DNA from: Edaphobacter aggregans DSM 19364
GTDB taxonomy: Bacteria > Acidobacteriota > Terriglobia > Terriglobales > Acidobacteriaceae
Assembly: GCF_000745965.1 (NCBI RefSeq)
Contig: NZ_JQKI01000017.1
Coordinates: 62,001 to 126,000, forward strand
Length of the DNA: 64,000 nt
Direction: 5' to 3'
Part shown: piece after piece, positions 46,597-55,460 of the stretch
How positions within the stretch are numbered: the first letter of the stretch is position 1
How the letters are laid out: every line of letters starts with the position of its first letter
Translations under genes and position numbers: made by a program
Notes under the pieces: generated by a model
What the model saw: only the letters and a program-made list of their open reading frames with translations
Database searches by the model: none
Told to the model about the DNA's origin: nothing

Positions 46597-47146
46597 GAGT
46601 CCTCTTTTCGCCTTTTTGTAGCCGTTGGAATGGGAACGCTCTGTTCAGGTCACGTTACGAGGGATTGCGACCACACAAAATAGCATCTTTGGGTGAGAAC
46701 CGAAGGTATTGGAGCGAAGCGACCGGAATACCGCTTGTCAACCCCCACCAGACCCAAAAACACCCACAAACCCAACAAACCAAACCACTAACCCACCACC
46801 CACAAGTTGCCGATTAATTCCCTCCAACTCACTAAAATAGAAATAGAAGACAAAAAGGCCAGCGCAACGCCCGGACCTTTCCATCACATCCCACTAACCC
46901 AAGCAAATCCAATACTTTGCACGAGCCAGCCAACACAAACTGCCATTTTCAATACCTTACAAAACAACCCAAAACCGAAGTACCAACCTAAGTCAAATAT
47001 TTTGAATACTTTGCACACAATAAGGGGGAGGGGAGGGGTACCATGACAACCACCAGAAGCACACTCGCACACCCCAACGCCACGACTGTTACACTCCCAT
47101 CCAGCCTCAGACCCCAACACCCGACGCGCAAAGAGAGAACCGCCCC
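46597..47146. other. 550-bp gene-free interval with strong strand asymmetry
   Basis: The first 80 bp contain the bactofilin leader, including the 12-mer shared with copy 2. From about 46740 to 46990 the plus strand is A/C-rich and nearly devoid of G. Two identical AATACTTTGCAC 12-mers occur at 46911-46922 and 47005-47016, 94 bp apart, followed by a G-run GGGGGAGGGGAGGGG. No coding sequence is convincing. It is probably the promoter region of the OPT transporter. Confidence 0.5.
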
Positions 47147-49417
47147 ATGGCCACCGTCACCCGCCCACCGTTCAACCCCTTCATCCCGGCCACGGAGTCC
47201 CGCCCCGAACTCACCGCCCGCGCCCTCATCCTCGGTGCCTTCTTCGGAATCCTCTTCGGAGCCGTCACCGTCTACGTCGGCCTCCGCGCCGGACTGACGG
47301 TCGCCGCCTCCATCCCGATATCGGTCCTCTCCATCTCGATCCTCCGCGCCTTCGGCCGCGCCTCCATCCTCGAGAACAACATCGTCCAGACCACCGGCAA
47401 CGCCGGCCAGTCCATCGCCTCCGGAGTCATCTTCACCCTCCCGGCCCTCATCTTCCTCGGCTTCGATCTCGAATCCAGCCGCATCTTCGCCCTCGCCCTC
47501 TTCGGCGGATGGCTCGGCGTCCTCTTCATGATCCCGCTCCGCCGCCAGCTCATCGTCGAGGAGCACGGCTCCCTCACCTACCCTGAAGGCACCGCCTGCG
47601 CCGACGTCCTCATGGCTGGCGAGCGCGGCGGCTCCTTCGCCTCCCGAGTCTTCCTCGGCCTCGGCCTCGGCGGACTCTACACCCTCTTCCAGAACGAGAA
47701 TCTCTTCGGCCTCTTCCCCTCCACGCCGAACCGTTCCTTCGACATCGGAGAACAGCACCTCCTCAAAGGAGGAGCCATCCGCGCCGACGTCACCAGCGAG
47801 TACCTCGGCGTCGGCTACATCATCGGCATGCGCGTCGCCGCCGTCATGCTCGCCGGCGGAGTCTTCTCCTGGCTCGTCCTCATGCCGGCCATTTACTTCT
47901 TCGGCTCGCACCTCGCCACACCGCTCTACCCCGGCACCGTCCCCATCCATGACATGTCCCCCTCGGACCTCTGGCGAACCTACGTCCGCCCCATGGGCGC
48001 CGGAGCCGTAGCCTGCAGCGGCCTCATCACCCTGATGCGAACCGCCCCAACGATCCTGGCCGCCCTCACCGAAGGTTTCAAATCCATCGGCAAAAACAAA
48101 GGCACCGTAAAGAAAGATGTGTCATCCCGAGCGGAGCGCAGCGAAGTCGAGGGATCTGCGGTTGGACAGCCACCACGCACCGAACACGATCTCCCCTGGT
48201 CCGTCGTCATCGGAGGCTCCGTCCTCCTCGTCATCCTCCTCTGGTTCTTCCTCCAGTTCAAACCCGTCCCCGGTGCCCAGGTCGGAGCCCTCGCCAACTT
48301 CGCCGCCGCGATCCTGGTCGTCATCTTCGGCTTCCTCTTCGTCACCGTCTCCGCCCGCATCGTCGGCATCGTCGGTTCGAGCGCATCACCCGTCTCCGGA
48401 ATGACCATCGCGACCCTGATGGCCACCGCCGCCATCTTCCTCGTCAAGGGATGGACCGCCCCCGCCTTCGGAGCCCTCGCCATCACCATCGGAGGCATCG
48501 TCTGCATCGCCGCCTCCAACGCCGGCGACACCGCACAGGACCTCAAGACCGGCTACCTCATCGGCGCAACTCCGTGGAAGCAGCAGCTCGCCATCATGAT
48601 CGGAGTCATCATCTCCGTCTTCTCCATCGGCACCACGCTCAACGCCATGAACAAGGGCCTCGAGTCCTTCCAGCGCATGCCCAAGCCCATCGCCATCACG
48701 CTCTCCGCGCTCCCCGACGGCGTGCAGAACCAGGGCAGCTTCACCCGCGACCGCATCGCCCTCACCGACAGCTCCAACCCCTCGGCCGCGCACACCGAGC
48801 TCGACCACGCCCGCAGCTACATCCTGCTCAACGCCATCGGCTCCGCCACCCTCGCCGACGGCAAGTACCTCTACAACCCAGCCACCGGCCAGATCGAGGT
48901 CCAGTGGACCCAGGGCATCGGCAGCGAGAAAGCCGCCGCGCCACAAGGCAGATTGATGGCCACCGTCATCAACGGAATCCTCAGCCGCAAGCTTCCTTGG
49001 TCCCTCGTGCTGCTCGGAGTAGCCCTAGTCATCATGGTCGAACTCCTCGGCATCCGCTCCTTGACCCTCGCCGTGGGAGCCTACCTCTCCATCGGCACAA
49101 CGCTCGCCATCTTCGTCGGAGGAGTCATGCGCTGGATGGTCGACCGCGCCCTGGCGAAGGCAGGCGTCGAGCAGTCCGAGGCAGAATCCGAGATCTCCCC
49201 CGGCTCCCTCTACGCCTCCGGCCTCATCGCCGCCGGCGGCATCGTCGGCCTCATGGGCGTCGGCGTCAAGCTCTACGAAGCCGCCACCGAAAAAACCATT
49301 CCCCGCTTCAGCGAACACAACTGGCTCCATCACGACATCGTCAGCGTCATCATGTTCGGCCTGCTCGCCTACTCGCTCTACTACTTCGCAAGGAAGCCGC
49401 TGGCCTCCGAGAAGTAG
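47147..49417 (+). CDS. OPT-family oligopeptide transporter
   Basis: 756 residues with about 15 membrane helices. Family motifs are PELTARALILGAFFGILFGA near the N-terminus, TGNAGQSIASGV, TYPEGTACADVLMAGE (TM loop, about 143-158) and NAGDTAQDLKTGYLIGATPW (about 453-472). OPT proteins import peptides or metal-chelate complexes with protons. Codons about 325-341, in a cytoplasmic loop, consist of an absorbed dispersed repeat (SSRAERSEVEGSAVGQ). AGAGAG before the ATG serves as a modest ribosome site. Confidence 0.92.
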   Translation: MATVTRPPFNPFIPATESRPELTARALILGAFFGILFGAVTVYVGLRAGLTVAASIPISVLSISILRAFGRASILENNIVQTTGNAGQSIASGVIFTLPALIFLGFDLESSRIFALALFGGWLGVLFMIPLRRQLIVEEHGSLTYPEGTACADVLMAGERGGSFASRVFLGLGLGGLYTLFQNENLFGLFPSTPNRSFDIGEQHLLKGGAIRADVTSEYLGVGYIIGMRVAAVMLAGGVFSWLVLMPAIYFFGSHLATPLYPGTVPIHDMSPSDLWRTYVRPMGAGAVACSGLITLMRTAPTILAALTEGFKSIGKNKGTVKKDVSSRAERSEVEGSAVGQPPRTEHDLPWSVVIGGSVLLVILLWFFLQFKPVPGAQVGALANFAAAILVVIFGFLFVTVSARIVGIVGSSASPVSGMTIATLMATAAIFLVKGWTAPAFGALAITIGGIVCIAASNAGDTAQDLKTGYLIGATPWKQQLAIMIGVIISVFSIGTTLNAMNKGLESFQRMPKPIAITLSALPDGVQNQGSFTRDRIALTDSSNPSAAHTELDHARSYILLNAIGSATLADGKYLYNPATGQIEVQWTQGIGSEKAAAPQGRLMATVINGILSRKLPWSLVLLGVALVIMVELLGIRSLTLAVGAYLSIGTTLAIFVGGVMRWMVDRALAKAGVEQSEAESEISPGSLYASGLIAAGGIVGLMGVGVKLYEAATEKTIPRFSEHNWLHHDIVSVIMFGLLAYSLYYFARKPLASEK
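48121..48166 (+). repeat. dispersed repeat copy inside the OPT gene
   Basis: GTCATCCCGAGCGGAGCGCA, then GCGAAGTCGAGGGATCTGCG and GTTGGA. It ends with the same GATCTGCGGTT as the copy at 62048. The insertion is in frame and falls in a loop between predicted helices. Confidence 0.75.
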
Positions 49418-49439
49418 GCGCGCCGTCGCGACAAAGCGT

Positions 49440-49844
49440 TCAGTTCAGCGGCTCCGTGCTGATGTCCTCATCGTGCTTCTCGATCTCAGCAGACTCCCGC
49501 GGCTTCAGCTTGCGCAGAGTCTCCAGCAGCTTCGCCGGCTGAAACGACTCAAGCAAGACGTCTGCGCTCGGGCAGTCCACAAACCCCGGAGCGCAGATCA
49601 CGATCACCGGAAGCTTCGGCTCAACCTTCTTCAGCTCCTGCGTCAGTTGCTCGGCCGGGAGGTCATGCAGCTCGCCATCCATTACCACGCCGTCAATCGC
49701 AGGGAACCGCCGCATCATCTCCAGCGCCTCCCTGCCGCTGTACGCCGTCAGCACGTTGAACTTCGCCGTCTCAAGCACCAGCTTGCGCGTCGAGATACTG
49801 CCGGGAAACTCCCGGTCCACGACCAGAAAACACGGTCTCACCAT
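49440..49844 (-). CDS. stand-alone receiver-like protein with degenerate site
   Basis: 134 residues with a receiver fold: FLVVDREFPGS (one acidic residue instead of the usual pair), AIDGVVMDGELHDL with the phospho-acceptor-position Asp, PVIVICAPGF where Cys replaces the conserved Thr/Ser, and LLESFQPAKLLETL where the invariant Lys of the K-P-F motif is replaced by Glu. Phosphorylation is therefore doubtful and it may act as a pseudo-receiver. It lies 33 bp downstream of the kdpD-type kinase gene on the same strand, so co-transcription is likely. Confidence 0.7.
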   Translation of the reverse strand: MVRPCFLVVDREFPGSISTRKLVLETAKFNVLTAYSGREALEMMRRFPAIDGVVMDGELHDLPAEQLTQELKKVEPKLPVIVICAPGFVDCPSADVLLESFQPAKLLETLRKLKPRESAEIEKHDEDISTEPLN

Positions 49845-49877
49845 GCGGCCATCTCCTCAGCTGACTGCGACTCCCAC

Positions 49878-51326
49878 CTAAGATGCAGGTTTCTGGAGCG
49901 GCAGACAGAACGTAAATACCGACCCGTGCCCCGCCTGGCTCGTCACCTCGATCGTCCCGCCGTGCGCCTCTACAATCGCCTTCGCGATCGCCAGCCCCAT
50001 GCCCGTCCCCTGCACCCGATACCTCTGCCCCTGGCCGCGATAAAACTTGTCGAAGATCATCATCCGCTCGAAGTCGTCCACGCCCGAGCCGCGATCCGCC
50101 ACGCTCGTGCACAGCCTGTTCTTCGCCACCTCCGCGCTGATGAAGATCGGACTGCCGTCCGGCGAATACTTCGCCGCGTTCTCCAGCAGGTGCTGCACCA
50201 CCTTCGCAATTCGCTCAAGATCGAACTCCACCTTCGGCAGCGAATCCGGCAGCCTCACATCCACCGGATGCACCTTCAGCCCGCCGTCCATCTCCGCCAT
50301 CGCCTCGTCCACCGCCTCGCGCATCGAGTGCGGCTTCACATCCAGATGAATCTCATGCGCATCGAGCTCGGCCATCTCCATTGCCTGCCCCACCAGCCGG
50401 TCCAGACGCCGGGCCTCCTGCTCGATGACCTCCATCATCTCGCCGCGCTGCTCTTCGTCGAGCGGTGCCGTCTGCAGGCTTGTCACCGCCGCCGTAATTG
50501 AGGTCAGTGGAGTGCGCAACTCGTGCGCCACCGAGTCCAGCAGCGCATTGCGCAGTCGCTCGCTCTCGCGCGAGGCCTCCACCCGCGTCAGCGTCTCCAC
50601 CGCCCCGGCCCGCTCGATCGCAATCGCCGCCAGGCCGCACACCGCATCCAGCGCCTCGGGCGAGACACGTGACCCCGTAATCCCCACCGAACCGATCGGC
50701 CGCGTCCCCAGCAGAATTGGCACCAGCGTCACATCGCGCTCCTCCTCGTACCTGTGATCGCGCGAGAACGCCGCATCGCGCAGCGCAGCGGCAGAAACGT
50801 CCATATAGTTCGGACTCGAACGATACACGCGGTCTTTCTCCCGCAGGTACATCGCCGCCCCGGCAAGGTTGAAGGTTCCTGCGATCATCGCCGGCAGATC
50901 GTTCACGAGATCGATCACATTGGCCTTCACCAGCATCTGCTGGCTGAACTCATAGAGCCGCTCGGCCTCGCGCTGCCGCCGACGCGCAAGCTTCGCCTGC
51001 TGGCGCGCACGCTCGGCAAGCTGGCTCGCGACGATGCCCGTCACCAGAAACGTCGCCAGCGCCACCCAGTTGCGTCCTTCGCGGATCGTCAGCGTCAGCA
51101 CCGGCGGCAGGAAGAAGAAGTTGAACGCTGCCGACGCCAGAAATGACAGGTAAATCGCTTGCCGGAGTCCCCAGTTGGCCGAGACCAGCAGAATTAGAAT
51201 CAGCAGCGTCAGCGCCACCGTCGTCTCGTTGACATGCGCCCAGCGAAAGTACACCGCTACAATGGCAGCTAACGCAACCGTCGAGATGCCATACCGAATC
51301 AAACTCCACTTCACCGAACGTCGCAC
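49878..51326 (-). CDS. KdpD-type histidine kinase half (DUF4118-HisKA-ATPase)
   Basis: 482 residues from a GTG. Four clustered membrane helices (ISTVALAAIVAVYFRWAHVN to LATFLVTGIVASQLAERA) form the DUF4118 KdpD module. A GAF-like region follows, then HisKA with LLDSVAHELRTPLTSITAAV (H268) and an ATPase domain (LLENAAKYSPDGSP, VADRGSGVDDFE, GTGMGLAIAKAIVEAHGG). This is the C-terminal part of canonical KdpD, lacking the N-terminal Walker-A/Usp region, which is a separate divergent gene 17 bp away. It is predicted to phosphorylate KdpE. AGGA lies 7 bp before the GTG. Confidence 0.9.
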   Translation of the reverse strand: MRRSVKWSLIRYGISTVALAAIVAVYFRWAHVNETTVALTLLILILLVSANWGLRQAIYLSFLASAAFNFFFLPPVLTLTIREGRNWVALATFLVTGIVASQLAERARQQAKLARRRQREAERLYEFSQQMLVKANVIDLVNDLPAMIAGTFNLAGAAMYLREKDRVYRSSPNYMDVSAAALRDAAFSRDHRYEEERDVTLVPILLGTRPIGSVGITGSRVSPEALDAVCGLAAIAIERAGAVETLTRVEASRESERLRNALLDSVAHELRTPLTSITAAVTSLQTAPLDEEQRGEMMEVIEQEARRLDRLVGQAMEMAELDAHEIHLDVKPHSMREAVDEAMAEMDGGLKVHPVDVRLPDSLPKVEFDLERIAKVVQHLLENAAKYSPDGSPIFISAEVAKNRLCTSVADRGSGVDDFERMMIFDKFYRGQGQRYRVQGTGMGLAIAKAIVEAHGGTIEVTSQAGHGSVFTFCLPLQKPAS

Positions 51327-51343
51327 GCAACTATCCTAACGCC

Positions 51344-52510
51344 ATGCCAGGACGCGAACCCTCCATCCCCGGCGTCAAGACTCCCACTCGAACTCCAGAG
51401 GAATGGCTCGAGAAGGTTGCTCCCGAGAAGATGCGCGGCACCTTCAAGCTCTTCCTCGGCTACGCCCCCGGCGTGGGCAAGACCTACAACATGCTCTCGG
51501 AGGCCATACGCCGCCACCAGCGCGGCGAAGACGTCGTCATCGGCGTCGTCGAGAGCCACGGCCGCGCCCCCACCGCCGAGCTCGCCCAGCACATCGAACA
51601 GGTCCCCCGCCGCCGCATCGAATACAAGGGAGTCCCCTTCGAAGAGATGGACGTCGACGCGATCCTCGCGCGCAAGCCGCAGATCGTGCTCGTCGACGAG
51701 CTCGCCCACACCAACATCGACGGCTCGAAGCATCGCAAGCGCTACGAGGACGTGCTCGAGCTGCTCGCCGCCAACATCGACGTGCTCGCCACCATGAACG
51801 TGCAGCACATCGAGAGCGTCGCGCCCACCGTCCAGAGCGTCACCGGCATCCAGATCCGCGAGACCGTGCCCGACTGGTTCCTCCAGCGCGCCGACGAGAT
51901 CGTCATGGCCGATCTAACTCCAGAGGCGCTGCAAAACCGCATGAGGCGCGGCGACATCTACGGCCTCGACCGTGCCGAGAAGGCGCTTGCCAACTTCTTC
52001 CGCCGCGGCAACCTCATCGCCCTGCGCGAGCTGGCACTGCAACACGTCACCAAGGCCGTCGACCGCAAACTGACCGCATACATGGATGCCAAGCGCATCA
52101 GCGACAACTGGGCCGTGCGCGAGCGCGTGCTCGTCTGCATCAGCTCCAGCAGCGCGTCGCAGATGCTCATCGCCCGCGGAGCACGCGTCGCCGAAGGCGT
52201 CGATGGCGAACTCTACGTCCTGCACGTCGAGACTGATCGCGACCGCGGCAAGGAGGAACAGAGCACGCTCGACGCCAACCTCCAGTTCGCCCGCAACCTC
52301 GAAGCCCAGGTCTTCATCGTCAAGGGCAAGAACCTCCCCCACGCCATTGCCCAGTTTGTACGCGAGAAGCGCATCACCCACGTCATCTTCGGCCGTACCG
52401 CAGTCAGCGGCCTCAAGACGTATCTCTACTACTGGGCCATCCAGCACTTCCTCCGCGAGGCCCCCAACGTCGACGTCCACATCGTCACTCAACACCCGGA
52501 GCGCGAATGA
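51344..52510 (+). CDS. kdpD: KdpD N-terminal sensor half (KdpD-Usp domains)
   Basis: 388 residues. KdpD N-domain with Walker A LFLGYAPGVGKTYNMLSEA (K46), GVVESHGRAPT, VLVDELAHTN (Walker B) and ETVPDWFLQRADEIVMADLT. A universal-stress-protein domain (about 245-385) shows RVLVCISSSSASQMLIARGA and HVIFGRTAVSGLK. It ends where canonical KdpD would enter its membrane helices. It is expected to be a cytosolic ligand- or nucleotide-sensing partner of the separate kinase half. No good ribosome site lies in the 17-bp gap. The stop overlaps the kdpE ATG (ATGA). Confidence 0.92.
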   Translation: MPGREPSIPGVKTPTRTPEEWLEKVAPEKMRGTFKLFLGYAPGVGKTYNMLSEAIRRHQRGEDVVIGVVESHGRAPTAELAQHIEQVPRRRIEYKGVPFEEMDVDAILARKPQIVLVDELAHTNIDGSKHRKRYEDVLELLAANIDVLATMNVQHIESVAPTVQSVTGIQIRETVPDWFLQRADEIVMADLTPEALQNRMRRGDIYGLDRAEKALANFFRRGNLIALRELALQHVTKAVDRKLTAYMDAKRISDNWAVRERVLVCISSSSASQMLIARGARVAEGVDGELYVLHVETDRDRGKEEQSTLDANLQFARNLEAQVFIVKGKNLPHAIAQFVREKRITHVIFGRTAVSGLKTYLYYWAIQHFLREAPNVDVHIVTQHPERE

Positions 52511-53220
52511 CCCCAACCGAACGCGAGCCAGCGAAGATCCTCCTCGTCGATGACGAACCGCAGATCACCCGTGTGCTGCGCACCGCGCTCTCCACGCAGG
52601 GCTACTCGATTCGCGTGGCCGGCAACGGCGTCCAGGCCCTTGAGGCGGCGCACGAGTGGAAGCCCGACCTCGTCATCACCGACCTCGCTATGCCCGAGAT
52701 GAACGGAGTCGAGCTCTGCCACGAGCTGCGCACCGTCTCCCAGGTCCCCATCATCGTGCTCTCCGTCCGCAGCCAGGACCGCATGAAGATCGAAGCGCTC
52801 GATGCCGGCGCCGACGACTACGTCACTAAACCCTTCTCCATCCAGGAGCTGCAGGCCCGCGTCCGCGCGCAGCTCCGCCGCCACACCACCCCTGCCGCCG
52901 CCGCCGAGTCCGTCATCGCGCTCGGCGACTTCGTCGTCGACCTCCCGCAGCACCGCGTCGTCGTTCGTGGGCAAGAGATCCACCTCACCCCGAAGCAGTT
53001 CGACCTCCTCACCGTCCTCGCCCGCCACCCCGGCCAGGTCCTCACCCACCGCGCACTCCTCCACGCCGTCTGGGGAACCAATGCCGATCAGCCTGAGTAC
53101 CTCCGCGTCAACATCGGCCAGCTTCGCAAGAAGATCGAGACCACCGAGGAGCCGCGCTACATCCTCACCGAGCCCTGGATCGGCTACCGCTTCCGCCCCA
53201 CCGGTACTGACGATCTGTAG
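52507..53220 (+). CDS. kdpE: KdpE-type response regulator
   Basis: 237 residues, OmpR/PhoB class. The receiver has ILLVDDEPQITR, DLVITDLAMPEMNGVEL (D59 phospho-acceptor) and DYVTKPFSIQEL. The winged-helix C-domain has HLTPKQFDLLTVLARHPGQV and LRVNIGQLRKKIE, and ends RPTGTDDL. It activates kdp transcription on potassium limitation or osmotic stress. It is coupled to kdpD's sensor half by a 4-bp overlap. The three TCTTTACG boxes downstream are its probable target. Confidence 0.93.
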   Translation: MTPTEREPAKILLVDDEPQITRVLRTALSTQGYSIRVAGNGVQALEAAHEWKPDLVITDLAMPEMNGVELCHELRTVSQVPIIVLSVRSQDRMKIEALDAGADDYVTKPFSIQELQARVRAQLRRHTTPAAAAESVIALGDFVVDLPQHRVVVRGQEIHLTPKQFDLLTVLARHPGQVLTHRALLHAVWGTNADQPEYLRVNIGQLRKKIETTEEPRYILTEPWIGYRFRPTGTDDL

Positions 53221-53251
53221 TGCCCTGAGCGCCACTCCAACTCTCTTGCCT

Positions 53252-53291
53252 GTCATTCCGACCGGAGCGCAGCGTAGTGGAGAAATCTGTT
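53252..53291 (+). repeat. dispersed repeat copy between kdpE and the kdpF operon
   Basis: GTCATTCCGACCGGAGCGCA, then GCGTAGTGGAGAAATCTGTT. It marks a boundary between the regulator genes and the structural operon and is followed by a GC-rich hairpin-prone stretch (CCGGCGCGCCG). Confidence 0.6.
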
Positions 53292-53329
53292 GCCCGTCCG
53301 GCGCGCCGCAAAGATAGGCGCGCGAATCA

Positions 53330-53370
53330 TCTTTACGACTTCTTTACGAATTCCCTACCCCCTCTTTACG
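53330..53370 (+). promoter_or_regulatory. three TCTTTACG direct repeats, probable KdpE binding site
   Basis: TCTTTACG occurs at 53330-53337, 53341-53348 and 53363-53370, with starts 11 and 22 bp apart, so all lie on one face of the helix. OmpR/PhoB-class regulators bind direct repeats with 11-bp periodicity. They lie about 65-105 bp before the first ATG of the kdp structural operon. The assignment to KdpE is inferred from position and phasing. Confidence 0.65.
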
Positions 53371-53434
53371 CCAAACCCGCTTCCATAGGTACTGGCGCGC
53401 CAAGATGCGCGCCGGAAACAGGAGCGTGTCACTT

Positions 53435-53536
53435 ATGTGGGACCTCGGATGCATCGTCGCCAGTACGGCCTTCTTCCTCATCAGCATCGCTTACATCGCA
53501 GGCTGCGATCGCCTTGCAGTAAAGGAGAAGCTCTGA
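53435..53536 (+). CDS. 33-residue membrane micro-protein preceding kdpF
   Basis: ATG at 53435 preceded by AGGAG (53420-53424). The product begins MWDLGCIVASTAFFLISIAY and ends IAGCDRLAVKEKL: one membrane helix and a short basic tail. Its stop overlaps the kdpF ATG by one base (TGATG), so it is coupled to the transporter operon. It is too short for standard gene callers. Comparable one-helix peptides with a C-D-R-L-type end are, from memory, found before kdp genes in other bacteria, but no function is established. Confidence 0.7.
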   Translation: MWDLGCIVASTAFFLISIAYIAGCDRLAVKEKL

Positions 53537-53622
53537 TGCTGGAGATCACTCTGCTAGCCGCCGTTACCTCCGCACTTCTCGTCTACCTGGTCTACGCGCT
53601 GCTGCGGCCGGAAAAGTTCTAA
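53536..53622 (+). CDS. kdpF: potassium-transporting ATPase subunit KdpF
   Basis: 28 residues: [20 protein letters not shown] followed by ALLRPEKF, a single helix ending in the R-P-E-x-F/L motif typical of KdpF. It stabilises the KdpABC complex in the membrane. An AAAGGAG ribosome site lies inside the preceding micro-ORF. The stop is 25 bp before kdpA. Confidence 0.88.
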   Translation: MLEITLLAAVTSALLVYLVYALLRPEKF

Positions 53623-53647
53623 GCCCAATTCCATAGAAAGTTGCAAA

Positions 53648-55435
53648 ATGACCGCCAACGGCTGGTTTCAAATCTGTTTCTTCTTCCTGCTCGTCCTCGC
53701 ATGCGCCAAGCCGCTCGGCACCTACATGGCGCGAGTCTTCGAGCGCCAGCGCACCTTCGCTGACCCCGTCCTTCGCCCCATCGAGAAGGTCCTCTATCGC
53801 CTGACCGGCATCGATGAGCATCACGAGATGCGCTGGACCGAGTACGGCGTCGCCATGCTCATCTTCAGCCTCATAACCCTCGTGGCGACCTACGCGATCG
53901 AGCGCTTGCAGAACATCCTTCCCCTCAACCCGCAGCATCTCGCAGCAGTAAACCCCGACCTCGCGCTCAACACCGCTGCCTCGTTCACCACCAACACCAA
54001 CTGGCAGTCCTACGTGCCCGAGACGACCATGAGCTATCTCACGCAGATGCTCACGCTCGCCTATCACAACTTCTTCTCCGCGGCCGTCGGCATCGCGCTC
54101 GCCATCGCACTCGTTCGCGGCGTCTCGCGGCGCGAGTCGAAGACGCTCGGCAACTTCTGGGTCGACACCACGCGCGCTGCGCTCTGGGTCCTGCTCCCCA
54201 CCTGCTTCATCTACGCTCTGCTCCTCGTCTCGCAGGGCGTCATCCAGAACTTCCGCCCCTACGACACCGCGAAGCTCGTGCAGCCGCAGTCGGTCACCAC
54301 GACAGGCGCCGACGGCAAATCCACGACGCAGACCATCACCACGCAGAGCATCGCTCAGGGCCCGGTCGCCTCGCAGGAGGCCATCAAGATGCTGGGCACC
54401 AACGGCGGCGGCTTCTTCAACGGCAACAGCTCGCATCCGTTTGAGAACCCCACGCCGCTCTCGAACCTGCTCGAGATGCTCTCCATCTTCCTCATCCCCG
54501 CGGCCCTCACCGTCACCCTCGGCCGCATGACGCGCTCGCCCGCGCACGGCTGGGCCGTCTTCGCCGCGATGTCCGTCCTCTTCGCCGCCGGCGTCGCCGT
54601 CGCCTACTACGCCGAGTCGCAGCCCAATCCGCTGCTCCACTCAGCCGCGATGCACATCGACCAGCACGCCTCGCCGCTCCAGGCCGGAGGCAACATGGAG
54701 GGCAAGGAGGTCCGCTTCGGCATCGCCAACTCCGCGCTCTTCGCCACCGTCACGACCGACGCAAGCTGCGGCGCCGTCAACAGCATGCACGACTCGTTCA
54801 TGCCGCTCGGCGGCCTCGTTCCACTTGTCAACATCATGCTCGGCGAGGTCATCTTCGGAGGAGTCGGCGCAGGCCTCTACGGCATGCTCATCTTCGTCGT
54901 CCTCGCCGTCTTCATCGCCGGCCTCATGGTGGGCCGCACGCCCGAGTACCTGGGCAAGAAGATCGAGGCCTACGACGTGAAGATGGCCATGCTCTACGTG
55001 CTCATCTTCCCGCTCTCGATCCTCGGCTTCTCCGCTGCGGCGCTCATGATGCCAAACCTCGGCCTCGCCTCGCTCGCCAACGCCGGCCCGCACGGACTCT
55101 CTGAGATCCTCTACGCCTACACCTCGGCCACCGGCAACAACGGCTCTGCCTTCGCCGGGCTTAGCGCAAACACGCACTGGTACAACCTGTCGCTCGCCAC
55201 CGCGATGCTCGTCGGCCGCTTCCTCATGATCGTCCCGATGCTCGCCGTCGCCGGTTCGCTCGCCCAGAAGAAGCACATCCCACCCTCGCCCGGAACCTTC
55301 CCCGTGCACACGCCGCTGTTCACCGTGCTGCTCGTCGGAGTCGTCCTCATCGTCGGCGCGCTCACCTTCTTCCCCGCGCTCTCGCTCGGTCCCATCCTCG
55401 AGCACCTTCTCCTGCAAGCTGGCAAGACCTTCTAG
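53648..55435 (+). CDS. kdpA: potassium-transporting ATPase channel subunit KdpA
   Basis: 595 residues, slightly longer than E. coli KdpA (557), with ten or so helices. Selectivity-filter loops are recognisable: [20 protein letters not shown] (second loop) and [20 protein letters not shown] (third loop). An extra periplasmic segment ([20 protein letters not shown]) near residue 220 accounts for part of the length. It binds and conducts K+ into the pump. It is followed by kdpB after 25 bp. Confidence 0.96.
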   Translation: MTANGWFQICFFFLLVLACAKPLGTYMARVFERQRTFADPVLRPIEKVLYRLTGIDEHHEMRWTEYGVAMLIFSLITLVATYAIERLQNILPLNPQHLAAVNPDLALNTAASFTTNTNWQSYVPETTMSYLTQMLTLAYHNFFSAAVGIALAIALVRGVSRRESKTLGNFWVDTTRAALWVLLPTCFIYALLLVSQGVIQNFRPYDTAKLVQPQSVTTTGADGKSTTQTITTQSIAQGPVASQEAIKMLGTNGGGFFNGNSSHPFENPTPLSNLLEMLSIFLIPAALTVTLGRMTRSPAHGWAVFAAMSVLFAAGVAVAYYAESQPNPLLHSAAMHIDQHASPLQAGGNMEGKEVRFGIANSALFATVTTDASCGAVNSMHDSFMPLGGLVPLVNIMLGEVIFGGVGAGLYGMLIFVVLAVFIAGLMVGRTPEYLGKKIEAYDVKMAMLYVLIFPLSILGFSAAALMMPNLGLASLANAGPHGLSEILYAYTSATGNNGSAFAGLSANTHWYNLSLATAMLVGRFLMIVPMLAVAGSLAQKKHIPPSPGTFPVHTPLFTVLLVGVVLIVGALTFFPALSLGPILEHLLLQAGKTF

Positions 55436-55460
55436 TCAAAGAAAGACTCCGAGTACACAC

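Noticed and set aside
46807..47046. 79-codon open frame in the skewed spacer
   Set aside because: Low-complexity A/C-rich translation, no ribosome site and no protein-like pattern.
53221..53434. c-di-AMP or other riboswitch before the kdp structural operon
   Set aside because: I could not recognise any conserved core; the region is explained by a repeat copy, GC-rich hairpins and the TCTTTACG boxes.
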